Positions 34,710-45,699 of a DNA stretch of 64,000 nucleotides are shown piece after piece (within the stretch, counting starts at the first letter, position 1; every line of letters starts with the position of its first letter). Location of the stretch: assembly GCA_030522415.1 (NCBI GenBank), contig CM060121.1, positions 7,844,476 to 7,908,475 on the forward strand, written 5' to 3'. The notes under the pieces were generated by a model. The model worked only from the letters and a program-made list of their open reading frames with translations, was not told the origin of the DNA and did not search any database. The DNA is from Channallabes apus (Eukaryota > Chordata > Actinopteri > Siluriformes > Clariidae). The position numbers and the translations under genes were made by a program.

Positions 34710-35070
34710 CCTATATAAACATATATGTTTCAATATAGGTTTTTAATATATGTGACATATATAAAATTGGCCATTTTCCTATATTATGCGTGCATATATG
34801 CGTGCAATAATATATAGACATATATGTGACATATATAAAATTGGCCGTTTTCCTATATTATATGCACATATATGCGTACATATATACGTGCATATATGTA
34901 CCTATATAGGTACATGTATGCACGTATATATGTACGCATATATGTCCACATTACTAAAATCTAGGTAAACATAGGTGCATACATGCACACATATAAACAT
35001 GCATACGTACATGTATGCATGTTTATATGTGTGCATATATGCACCTATATGTTTACCTAGATATTAGTAA
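34710..35070. repeat. Cluster of large imperfect palindromes
   Basis: Three inverted repeats lie in a row: a small one at 34710-34739 (CCTATATAAACATATATGTT...), an 80-bp one at 34866-34945 centred on CCTATATAGG with one mismatched pair, and a 120-bp one at 34951-35070 centred near 35009 with a 2-base length difference between arms. A direct repeat of about 40 bases (TATGTGACATATATAAAATT) occurs at about 34750 and 34824. All lie within the hAT-like element. Confidence 0.9.
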
Positions 35071-35099
35071 AATTACAAAAATCCATATGCTAGACAACA

Positions 35100-37090
35100 A
35101 AGAAAAGCCCAAAATGTAGAAATTTTAAATTTTTATTTTCTTAAGAACAATTACATAGCATAAACAAAAATAAGACAAAAAACTGAACAGGAAGAAAAAA
35201 AAATATTTTGATGACCTTCTCAGCTCCATGAGCTTTGAATTGATAGATGTGCCTATCTGCCCTCGGGTGGCTGCCGGCCACTTCTTCAATGTTGCATATA
35301 GAGAAGACAAAAATAATGAGACAGGATAATAATAATAAATGATTATTTATTAAAACTTCAGACAACAACAATTAGTGCCACGAGGTTATTTGCAACACTA
35401 TATGCTCTACAAAATAGAGGACTACACACCTTACAGCGCAATATAATGTGGCTTTAGAAGAGGAAAGGTAGGATTAAGAAGTGAGCAAGTGATGAATTAG
35501 TATTATAGGTCCCAAGCAGATACAGTAACAATAATGGGTGCCCTACCTTATGCAGTCTCCATTGATGGCTAATAAACATTGATACAAGTAGGCTATGGTT
35601 AAAGTGGTGAACTTATAAAGTCTTAAATGTTTTGTTTTCCCTTCTGAACGCATTATGCATTTACTCACCAATAATGGCTACCTTTTTAATTTGGTCAAGT
35701 CTCCAAGTCGAAGGTGCCCAGCAGCAGATTCCGTACCATGGCAGTAGCAGAGGTGGCAAGGCGGGCTGCTCTCCACGCTTCTGCCTGGCAAAACACCCCA
35801 GAGCCCTTTATAACTTCAATCTGAAAAATAATTTCACATCACAATATTAATTTATTGGCGACTTTTAGAAACTTTTCATGTTTCATACTGATTCTTATGT
35901 TTAGCTTCCCAATAGTAAATAGGATTTTATGTATAAATGAGGATTAATGATAAAGATACATGCAGGGTAAAACTGCAACAGGAACAGTACAAAATAAAAA
36001 CTGAAAAAAGACGGACATTCAGAGTAAAACAATGCAAGAGAAAAAAAAACTGTACAAAACATACATGCAGGGTAAGCATTGGTGGGAGCAATGTCCAAGC
36101 AGTGTAGAGAAATATTTCTGTACCACTTCATTGTTTTGTGCTGTGTAGTAATAGCTACAATAATTGTAATAGCTGATCAGAGTGATCAACTCCTCATGTG
36201 CTGGTTGTACGCAGTTACAGGACATGGAAATATCCTACATAAGGCTGTATTTTAGCCACCTGGAACTAGGTTGTTTGTGCTAAATAACATTACCAATAGC
36301 AGTGTTATAAGCTAACCAAAATGGAGCCAAATACACATTAGCAACCATAATCTAAAGCTATCCAAAACAAGGTGAATATAAACATCTGTAAACTACATAA
36401 GGCATTAGCTTAGCCACCGGGAAATATCATGTTTGTGCTACATGAGGTAGCATGTTAGCATAATTCACCTAAACTATATAAATGGCATTGAAAGCCAATG
36501 TGTCACACAAGCTGACAAGAGCTAGCTGTAGTGAGGAAAATATTTACTAATATTAGTTTAATATTATCAGAATAAGAGTTATATAAGACTTAATAACTTA
36601 CCCAGTGTAGCATGGGTCTATTCTCTGTTCAAAATGCTCCCGTTCGTCGTCGGAGTCACACAGTCTTCTTCTGAGGTAAATGTAAACTCCTCCCATTTCC
36701 AGGACATTCTGAAGAGTTTCCTCGGATGTGTAAGCGCGTGCCATCTTCCAAAACGTGCAGAAAACTCACTGAATCTGAGTGTTTTCAAACCTGTCTCTCT
36801 GTGTTCGTTTTTCATGCCGGTGTCCGGGGGGCGTGGTCTAGTATGTAAATTACCCGGACTGATTTCCGTGTGATTGGCGTGTGGGCGTGTCCTGCCTCGG
36901 GTCATTAGCATATAAGTGCGACAGAAATTCTGTGCCTCTCCTTGGTTTCATACGGATTACATAAACTGAGAATATTTGTTTTCAGTGTGTTTTCCTTGCA
37001 TCATTTAAAAGTAGACACTTTAAGCTTTCTATAGATAGATTTCTCATTTCAGTTAATTTTAGTGACGTGTTTCAAAAAGATTTTCACAGA
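35100..37090. other. Interior of the 3.6-kb hAT-like element, no gene recognised
   Basis: No transposase motif found in any frame. A moderately GC-rich stretch at 36620-36960 has open frames on both strands (79 and 97 codons) with no recognisable domain. Confidence 0.4.
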
Positions 37091-37094
37091 GACT

Positions 37095-37565
37095 GAGGTT
37101 TCATATATGTGCATATATCCTCATATACTGTATGTGGGCAATTAGGATACCAATTTCTTGTGTTCGCACATAAGTTTTTTTTTGTTAGTTCTTAGTTATT
37201 GCCTTGATAATAGAAAATATGAGCTAGGCATCATGTATGACAGTTGCCAAAGTGAGATATGAGCTAAAATGACCAGATCCTGCCATAGGAGGCATATCTT
37301 GTATGTACATATAGGGCTTATACAGTATGTGGATATAAAGAAGCAATACAGGAGACCTATATGGCCTGTATATGCACATATATGCACCTCAATGTTGCCT
37401 ACATGTGGCATATATACGCATATATGCAGCATATATATTATCATATATATGCATATATACTGCGTATAGGTTTCATATATGCGTATATATCCTCATATAG
37501 GTGCGGTTTTATGCGCATATATACTGCATATAGGTTTCATATATGCGCATATATCCTCATATATG
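37095..37565. repeat. Degenerate tandem repeat of ATATGCGCATATATCCTCATAT type
   Basis: AGGTTTCATATATG, then CATATATCCTCATAT, recurs at about 37098, 37468 and 37529, the last two about 61 bases apart. The alphabet of ATAT, TGCG and GCAT steps mirrors the left-hand palindrome cluster. Confidence 0.75.
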
Positions 37566-37723
37566 TTCTTTCCATGTGGGATTTTACTTAAAACAAGAAA
37601 TGCTATATACTGTACAGATAGAAACCCAGGTATTGGATCAGTACTCGGTATCGGCCGATACCCTGAGCCCAAGTATCGGTATCGGGAGGGGAAAAATGGT
37701 ATCGGAACATCTCTAGTATCAAG

Positions 37724-38540
37724 ATCATGTAATGTCCATGAGATAACCAACAACTAGCTTTGACTTCTGATAGAAGAACTAAACTATACCAGGTTGCTGC
37801 CCAGTAGTTGTTCTTCATTAAAAGACATTAGGCAGGATACTTGAACCCCAAACAGCAAGCAGCTGGGCAGTGATGTTTTTGGTTGGGTGATGACCGTTGA
37901 ATAACCTGACAAGAATAATATAAATTAAATACAGGAATTAAGGGCTTCCAGTCTAACTAAACAACATGTATGCTTGACAAATTTCACTGCATTGAGGCCA
38001 GGATTTGGAGTGGAAGAGCTCGATGTGTGAAAGACAAGCACCTGGCTAAAGAACAAAAACAAAACACAGTGTTTATGAGAGGACAGGGTGCTTTTACTCT
38101 AACTGTAGTGAAATTTTCAAGTGAAAGCTTGTTAGCAAAACAGGATAGTTTATATTATGTGTATGATTTTCCCAGTTACAGAACATAGTACAATTTGTAC
38201 AAATTTGAACAATTAGGTATTAAAGTCATTTAAAATGTTTATTTAGCTCAAACTAGCTATCTAAGAGCACATGCTAAGTAGCATATTTTTCTGTTTATGT
38301 TAAAATAATTAGCTGGCTACCAAATAAAAGTTTTTTTTTTTTTTTTAACATTTTATTTTAACATTTTGCTCTGTGTGTACAATGGTTTTGGGATAGCACC
38401 CATTAGTTTTTAAAGAAAAATGCTGCACATTTAGAGATAAATCTGACCTACAGTAGTTTAACTTCCTGTCTCTTTAGTGTCTGTTTTTCCCCACACAGCC
38501 CTGCTGGAGCCCAACTTAATTTTATCACATGCAATAAAAG

Positions 38541-38574
<34 letters not shown>

Positions 38575-40170
38575 AATTAAATCAGATCATTTGCATAACT
38601 GCTTTCACACACCTGATCCAACTAACATTTACACACAGCTGAGAGAACAACCTGCACTGGAGCAAAGTGTGTGTGTGTGTGTGTGTGTGGTTTACTGTAT
38701 ACTAAAGAGTACTGCTTCATTTTTACCGAGAGCCTCAAAGCAGCTGTTAAGACTCTTCGGATCTGTGAGTCGACTCTAGGGTTTACCTAAAAGAGTTGAC
38801 GCATACAGTAGATTTCTCATAAATATGAAATTTATCATAAGCTTACATGTTTTTCTGGTAGTGTGAGAATTGTCCTTTCTCTGATGGATAATTACACATG
38901 ATAAACAATGTGATTATGTGTTTGTTCTGATGATGTGTGTGTGCTGAAGCTGTCGTGTGTGTTTTGTTCGTCATGTATTGTGTGTCGGTAGTGATTACAT
39001 TTAATGATAGTGTTGTGGCTGTAGACTCAGACGCTGTAATCTACACACAATTACTGTACAGTACACATTTGTGACACAAAAGCACAATCCAGACCTGTTG
39101 TAACACGATGTCCTTGAGAGTGACACTGTTGTTTTAATGACATCACTGTCTGTGAAAGTGCTTTCATTGGATGTGTGACTTTATTTATTTATTTTTATTT
39201 ATTTATTTTTTTACAGCAAATGTGGAGCAAATGGAAATTGTCGTAAACTTTGGAAAGCACTATTGCTAGGCAGCTGAGAGATACAAATAAAGTCCCGGTG
39301 ACTTACACTGGTGACATGAGTTCAGAAGAGCTCATTAGTTACAGTATGTGAATAACTCTAGGTTATAAAGGTATTAAGTCGATGGTGCGCCATTCATATT
39401 TAGATGCATATAAACTTTGTGTAAACTTTTGTGCAGTTTGTAAATGTTTATGGTTGCCTTTATTTACCATTATGGTCTGTTCATTGGTTCACTCTCAAGC
39501 ATTCAGATTTATAATGATCAAGCTTCTTCAGTCATTTGTGTTCGTGAGTGTGCATGTGAGAAAGAGATGGAGACAGTTGAAGCGTGCACTATACTGGCGG
39601 TAATGAAATCTCTGCAGGTACTGATCAATATGCAAAATGCACTCATTTGACTGGGATTTAAACAAGGATTGTAATCTGATGTTATCTTGAATACATTTAC
39701 ATCCCACAATAAACTATGATAAATCTGCCATGTGCTATGTACTGTACTGTATGAAATTCAGCTTAAAATTTTCTAGATTCTAATTCTTATCATGTACTTA
39801 TCTTTAATTGTTAAGTTTTTTATTTGGAGAAATCTACATCACCGTGCCATCAGAGGCATGTTCCAAATGACACAGATCACATAAGCACAAAACGCCCATG
39901 ACCGATAAATATTGTATCGTTTGATTTTGTTTTGCTGTGTATTGTATTGTATTGGATTGGATTGATGCTAACGGACATGACAAAATAAGTATTATTTCTA
40001 GTGAATATGTACACATCCCTGATCATCTTCATAATAAGTATTTGTGTACATGTGTGTTGGCATGTGTATGCATGTGTGTTAGTTTTTTCTCTGCAGGTCT
40101 CAGCATGATACTCAAACTCAGTGGGTAAAATTACAGATTTTTTACTCACTAGCATTTCCTCTGGATAAAC
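37724..40170. other. No gene recognised
   Basis: Contains a CA array at about 38542-38572 and a TG array at about 38667-38689, a poly-T run near 38330-38346, and a TATTTATTT run near 39182-39210. TACAGTA/TACTGTA words occur at 38449, 38693, 38804, 39052, 39057, 39340, 39740 and 39745. Confidence 0.5.
39740..39751. other. Overlapping footprint pair TACTGTACTGTA
   Basis: Two TACTGTA words share a central TA. This is what two successive insertion and excision events at one TA would leave, because each footprint creates a second TA. Confidence 0.5.
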
Positions 40171-40176
40171 ACCTGC

Positions 40177-40237
<61 letters not shown>
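40171..40237. repeat. (CA)n microsatellite
   Basis: Pure CA array of about 29 units after a short lead-in. Confidence 0.95.
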
Positions 40238-40239
<2 letters not shown>

Positions 40240-40240
<1 letters not shown>

Positions 40241-42240
40241 TCACTCTGTCAGTGGTTTAATTATAATGAATAATCTGTGAAATAAGCCACAAAGGCTTGC
40301 GTATATAATTGTGGCCAGTATAATGCCACCAACTGGCACAGAAAATTATTATTATGTTACCACGGCACTTGGGCATGGCCTGCAACTAAATTCAAAACCT
40401 CCATCTTGCTGTATTACTGTAAATATTATGACGGTGTAGTGTTACCAAAGAACAAAAGTTATTTTGACAAGCTACGTAGGTTATATGGTGGTTTGGGTCA
40501 GCGACCATGGAAAAAGTAAAACACATGAACTCATTTAAAATATATACACTTTTCAGATACATACTGTACATACTTAGCAGTTTTTTCTTTAATTACTGTA
40601 TGAGTAGTTGATGTTAAACAGAGTTCTTCATTGAATTATGTAAGTGTACAGGACATGATTAATTTTTTTTTCTCACACAAACTGGGGCCTACTCACTGAG
40701 TGTATAGTGCTCCGCCTATAATTACAGCTTGTAAGGTGTGACTCCTTCAGTGGTGCAATTTCACTAGTCATAGCCACAAACAAAAAAAAAACATGTTGGA
40801 ATCTATTGGCAGTAACGTTCATTCATATCATAACTAATTACATCCACCTAGCTGGGGAAAAACTTCTATGTGTAATCCTGAGTCAGAATTTTGGAAGCTT
40901 TCTCACCTGGTGTGGCGTTGATTTAGACTGCCAATATGAACATGCTGTAAAATGTCATTTTAATATTTGTTTTGTGGAATTAAGGTCTGGAGAGGTATAG
41001 GTTATAGTGTTTATTTATAGATGAATATAAAATTTACATGTCCAGACAATTTCAATAATGGACACTAAAACCAAGACACAGGGAAAACTACTTTGACCAA
41101 GGAGAAAGAACTTGGACGGTGCCAAAGGAATAAACAAAATAGAACATCAACTTGAATAGAATACACAGTAACTAACTTCAGATCAAAACTTCCTACTGTA
41201 ATTACACAATGCTAAGATAACCATGAATGCAGGGTGTGGCACTCGCCGCCTAACCTAGTGAGTTTAGACAGTCAGAAAAACTGTGATGAAATGGAGGTGT
41301 ACAGTAGGTAGGCATACTGTAGGTGTGTACGCCTTCGCTGTCCTTAAACCAAGGGAGCTAATACGTGGGTGGAAAGCAGGAAGGTGTTAGGTGGAAAGTA
41401 ACAGGTGACTATATACAACAATAAAGTCACCAAAAAAAATCAATATAAAAAAACAGTTTATAATAACTAAACAAGTGACTATATACGAAAGCAATAAGCT
41501 AACAAGAGCAGCAAGCTAACAAACAAAGAAAAAGATTACTGTAGGTCCTGTCCACCCCATTGGTTTAATCCTGTAGACCTAATAGTTCAGGATTTATATC
41601 CTATACAGTATACTGTATATAAAACCTAGGATCCACCTATAGGAGACTGTAAGAATTTCATATCATAGGTTCCTGTCATTTTGTCATTCTTTAAGGAATC
41701 AAGATTATGCTCTTTGTGAACAATTTATTTTTGTGTCTTCTTCTCCTTACCAAACCCACACTAGTGAAGATTACTAATATCCTATTATGCAAAGTCTTAA
41801 AAATAAATAAACAAGTCGCTTGGTCTGTCCGCTGTGCTTCAATAAGCTTACTGTCTCCAGGAAACACACAAACACTACTGTCAGAAACGTCTCTGTTCAT
41901 TAACAGCAAAAGACATTATTCATAGTGTATAAGAGAGTTTTTATATTTTTGTCTACAAGAAACATAGACCATATTAACATTTCCTGGTGAAATCCTGAAG
42001 AACAAAGAGTGGAAGTTGCTTGTCCAGAAACAAACTAGTGTTAGCTCATAGGAGAGGTGGGTAGGTAGGAAGGTAGGTAGGTAGATAGATAGATTATCTG
42101 TACTTTCTACTGCATACATTTTTAAAATAGCCTCGTTACTCCTATTTTATTTCAGCTTGTCATTCAAAAAAAAAAAAAAAAACATCCGGATAAATCACGC
42201 CATCTGGATGAAGCGAATTTGATTGTGGTTGGATGAGAAG
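40240..42240. other. No gene recognised; dense TACAGTA/TACTGTA
   Basis: Footprint-type words at 40415, 40562, 40594, 41194, 41300, 41315, 41537, 41604 and 41611. A GGTA/GATA run is at about 42058-42093 and a poly-A run at 42167-42182. No coding sequence recognised. Confidence 0.5.
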
Positions 42241-42242
42241 TA

Positions 42243-42489
42243 TAAACATTCCGACACCCTGTTGGTTGGTACGCGATCCATCGCACCTGCACATGGCGTC
42301 ACGTCACACACTCCAGCAAGGACGTTTGAATAATATAGCATTTCCGGTTGACAACGTTGTGATAAGTAGACAAAGATGCCCGTGATAGAGACTCAAGATT
42401 CAAGCGAAAGGTACAGTAACAGCTCCAGGAAGGTAACAGGAATGATATATACTGTATACACACACACACACACACACACACATGTATAT

Positions 42490-42567
<78 letters not shown>

Positions 42568-43111
42568 TTTTTATTAAACACTTGGATTAATCATTCATTC
42601 TGACAGCACTGATGTTTATTGTAGACAGCCAGTACAATTGTTACTAAGCCTGCCCTGGGTACACAAATTTTCTTGTATGTTGCCCTCACAGATTCCTGCA
42701 GCTAAGCTTGGATGTACATTTACATTCTGTGGTGGAAATTCTGACCCATGCACTTTGCGTGCAGGTGAGGGTCTGTCGGGGTTTACAGGAGAGGTTACTA
42801 GCACATCACTGTTCACCCTTGTTGACCTCTGTGTTGTTTTCTCTTAGGTTCTGGAACATGTTTGGGGTAGCTGGCGTGTACCCCCATCTCTGTTTCCACT
42901 ACTTTGGCTTCTTTTTGTGGTGTTAGGAGCACTGTCAGTGGGCCTGTATTAAAAATAAATCCTCAAAGAGTTTTGCACAGTAACATAACATTTCATCTTC
43001 ACAATGTCCTTTTACTTTTTGTGTGCTCTGGCTTCATCTTAATTCCTTTATCTACAGTACAGTATGTTATTAGTAACACAAATGCACATACTATTGCTTA
43101 TTCCCCCTTTT
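42243..43111 (+). repeat. Left inverted-repeat arm
   Basis: Runs from TAAACATTCCGACACCCTG to CTTATTCCCCCTTTT. Contains the promoter-like region (GGCGTCACGTCAC), the gene model, (CA)n at about 42461-42482, (AT)n-(T)n at about 42490-42572, and the overlapping pair TACAGTACAGTA at 43053-43064. Confidence 0.9.
42376..42952 (+). CDS. Unidentified three-exon mini-gene, left-arm copy (inferred)
   Basis: Exon 1 is 42376-42432 (ATG, starts MPVIETQDSSE), ending AAG before GTAACA. Exon 2 is 42702-42764 (TTCCTGCAG acceptor, GCAG/GTGAGG donor). Exon 3 is 42848-42952 (TTTTCTCTTAG acceptor), ending TAA, with AATAAA six bases after. All three exons are whole codons (19, 21, 34 plus stop). Exon 3 encodes VPPSLFPLLWLLFVVLGALS, a likely C-terminal membrane anchor. 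Exon 2 includes HLHSVVEILTHALCVQ. Intron 1 holds the microsatellites. I do not recognise the protein, and splicing is inferred from sequence alone. Confidence 0.45.
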
Positions 43112-43147
43112 CAAAAGAAAACAAAACAAAACAAAAGAAAAAAAAAA

Positions 43148-43293
43148 GAGAAATGTAGAATTATTATTTACTGAGATTGCTTTTGAGTTGTGGATGTGTG
43201 AATCATGTGTAGATAGATAATTACAATACCAAAAAGAATAACAAAGTAAACATTAATTGGGTAGGATTTAATATGTGGAAGGCAGAAGCAGAA
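43148..43293 (+). repeat. 146-bp direct duplication, first copy
   Basis: Near-identical and equal in length to 44251-44396 (AAATGTAGAATTATTA to GTGGAAGGCAGAAGCAGAA). The second copy runs into the gag frame; this one runs into the reversed mini-gene piece at 43304. Confidence 0.9.
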
Positions 43294-43303
43294 ACAGAAG
43301 AGA

Positions 43304-43416
43304 AAACAACACAGAGGTCAACAAGGGTGAACAGTGATGTGCTAGTAACCTCTCCTGTAAACCCCGACAGACCCTCACCTGCACGCAAAGTGCATGGGTC
43401 AGAATTTCCACCACAA
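43304..43416 (-). repeat. Reversed partial copy of mini-gene exon 2 and intron 2
   Basis: The same sequence as 42734-42846 in reverse, stopping at TGTGGTGGAAATT, the same breakpoint as the copy at 49003-49235. The sequence beyond the breakpoint differs in each. Confidence 0.85.
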
Positions 43417-43608
43417 CTTGGCGTTGTCTCCAGTTCTCCGTGTTTGAGGAGGGCATTGGAGAATCCCGGGGAGGCGTAAGCGCTGACGCCTTGAAGGCTT
43501 TTCACTTCATCTCAAACGCTTAATTAGCAATCGAGCGTGAGAGGACCGGGGATTCACCATGTCACCTCAACACCGGAGTTAAAAGAACTAAAATAGTGTG
43601 GTAAGGAA

Positions 43609-43695
43609 ATTTTTTAAGTTGTAAGTCTTTAAGTTGTAATTGTTAAAGTTAAAGTAAGTTGTAATTGTTAAAGTTAAAGTAAGTTGTAATTGAGT
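43609..43695. repeat. 25-bp tandem repeat, about 2.5 units
   Basis: Unit GTTGTAATTGTTAAAGTTAA plus AGTAA, repeated just upstream of the gag leader. Confidence 0.85.
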
Positions 43696-43700
43696 ATTAA

Positions 43701-43982
43701 GTGCACTTTCTCACAGTGGCTGGGATAGATTTAAACTTGGATCTATCACACGAGTCTGGGATTCGTGAAAAGTACCCAAAAAAGTGCAAAGGCGCACAAA
43801 AGAGAGAGATAGGGTACTGGTTTCGCCTCGTTTCCGAAAAACTTGGCCCCGCAGCAGACGTGCTCGGTGTGAGGACCTCCGGAGGTAAAAGCAAGTCAGA
43901 GTGCAGGGTTGCAAGGTGCACACGTAAAAGTCAAGAGGACTTTACGGGAAAAACAGTCAAGGGGACTGTTGAGGTAAATTAA
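43701..43982 (+). other. Open frame in the gag leader, 93 codons, unidentified
   Basis: Begins MHFLTVAGIDLNLDLSHE and contains IGYWFRLVSEKLGPAADVLG. It lies between the tandem repeat and the gag start. The following stretch to 44115 repeats phrases such as GTCAAGAGGACTTTA. No known domain; it could be leader sequence that is open by chance or a displaced matrix segment. Confidence 0.3.
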
Positions 43983-44117
43983 GGTAGAGTGTAAAGTGCA
44001 CCGGTAAAGTCAAGAGGACTTTATGGCAGAGTGCAAACTGCTGCACCGGTAGCAGTCAAGGAGACTGTGAGAGCTCACTGTGAGTTAGTGGCACGTGTAA
44101 ATTGACAAGTAAAAATC

Positions 44118-45640
44118 ATGGGTAACAGCAAAAAAAAAAAGATTGTTACGCTTGTGGCGTTCCTTGGTAAAGATAACATCTAAATTACAGTATGTTATGA
44201 GAAATGTTTGAGAAATGTGGAAATCCAGGGAAAACAAAAAGAAAAAAAGAGAGAAATGTAGAATTATTAATTACTGAGATTGCTTTTGAGTTGTGGATGT
44301 GTGAATCATGTGTAGATAGATAATTACAATAACAAAAAGAAAAACAAAGTAAACATTAATTGGGTAGGATTTAATATGTGGAAGGCAGAAGCAGAACTTA
44401 GAGAAAAACGCATACAACCTAAAATGCAAGCACAAAACATTGATTCTTTTCAGTGTGTTAAGTCTATTTCAGATCCCGACCTGGACGGCTGCCCCCCGCG
44501 ACCCCCAGCTATTAGACAGATAGCCCCTACAGCAGATCCAGTAAGACAACATGGACAAGAGACTTCTCGGCAGGCCCAAGGCCCCAGCACAGCAAGCACG
44601 GCTCTGTCTCCAATTTCGTCACATACTCGAACCAAGGTTCAGCTGAAAAGAGAAAAGGCTGATCGACAACCACCACCTGATGACAGCGAGGACGAGAGAG
44701 AGGAACTCTTAGGAGCTACAGGAAGTGTTCATCAAGTAATCACTGCTCCAATGATGGAAGTAGCAGGGGCGGATGACACAGCGATGCTTGTTCACCGACC
44801 ATGGACAATAAAGGACATCGAAAATGCACATGGACAACTCCCAGACCCGAGAGAGGGGGGAGGACAGAAATTCGGTGATGAAATGAGCAGATTTTGCTCA
44901 GAGTTTCGCCCGACATCTTATGAAATGCGACGACTTTTGGGGAGAAAACTAGGTGCGGACTTTGCAAAGATTAAGTATTCCTGGCCAACGGACAATGTTT
45001 TCGCACGGCGAGCTCAGGCTGATCATGAAGAAAACCAAGCATTTAACGGTTTTGTGGTGTGCCTTACAGCAGCGTGTAAAGAAGCGTTCCCAGCAAAAAT
45101 GGATATGACTAAAATATCAATGTGCAAACAACAACCAGGAGAGAGCGTGTCACACTATCTCACCCGCCTCACTGAGGTACATGATGCAAACAGCGGATTG
45201 GAGAGGCCTGCAGACATTTCTGTGGCAGCAATTTCACCGTATGAAGCACATTTGAGGAACAGTTTCATAAATGGATTACAGGAGGACATCGCTCAGAAGG
45301 TGAAAAACACATGGATGGGACACTGGAAAACTTAGTCTCATTGAACAACATGCAATACACACGGAAAAGCTCGTATCACAAGAAAAAGATAAGCGCAGCA
45401 AGAAGAGAGAAGACCAGAGTCACAAAGCACAGCTGGCAGTGTTGCAGATGGTAAGACAAACTGCGGATGTACAGTACAGGAGACGTGGAAGAGGACGAGG
45501 AGGCCGTGGACGTGGACGTGGGAGAACAAATGGCTGTTATGCATGCGGAAGTGAAGACCATTGGATTAGAGACTGTCCGAGAAGGAGCAGAGGAGAGGAA
45601 TGGATTAGGAGAGGTGAGGATCAGGGTGGAAATTGACAGA
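44118..45640 (+). pseudogene. Retroviral-type gag remnant (endogenous, broken)
   Basis: A start encoding MGNSKKKK (myristoylation-type N-terminus) runs 21 codons to a stop at 44181. After the duplicated block the frame reopens at 44376 for 319 codons, with a capsid-like segment resembling gamma/epsilon-type Gag (PWTIKDIENAHGQLPDPREG, FRPTSYEMRRLLGRKLG). A frame change near 45310-45335 precedes a nucleocapsid-like tail with an RG-rich run and one zinc knuckle, CYACGSEDHWIRDC (about 45536-45577). Protease, polymerase and envelope are not found downstream. Not functional as it stands. Confidence 0.7.
44251..44396 (+). repeat. 146-bp direct duplication, second copy
   Basis: See 43148-43293. It sits between the short MGN-start piece and the long gag frame, so the duplication or the insertion that carried it separates the two. 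Confidence 0.9.
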
Positions 45641-45699
45641 AAAAGGCCGGGGGCGTGGGGAGCAGACCCGAAGGAGAGGGTGAGTCAAAAATAATTATT

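Larger units (their letters stand above)
34099..37715. mobile_element. hAT-like element, 3,617 bp, perfect 8-bp target duplication
   Basis: The ends are TAGGGTTGTTCCGAT and the complement of the right end, TAGAGATGTTCCGAT (13 of 15 identical). GTATCAAG flanks it exactly (34091-34098 and 37716-37723), the 8-bp duplication typical of hAT transposition. Both ends carry runs of the CCGATACC motif. I recognise no transposase; the interior holds an LTR-like segment, large palindromes and tandem ATATGYATAT repeats. Other transposons may be nested inside. Confidence 0.85.

Noticed and set aside
34272..34733. A 153-codon minus-strand open frame
   Set aside because: It is antisense to the LTR-like GC-rich segment and has no recognisable domain.
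36618..36911. A 97-codon minus-strand frame in the hAT interior as a transposase start
   Set aside because: Composition is plausible for coding, but there is no recognised domain, the opposite strand is also open, and nothing continues the frame.
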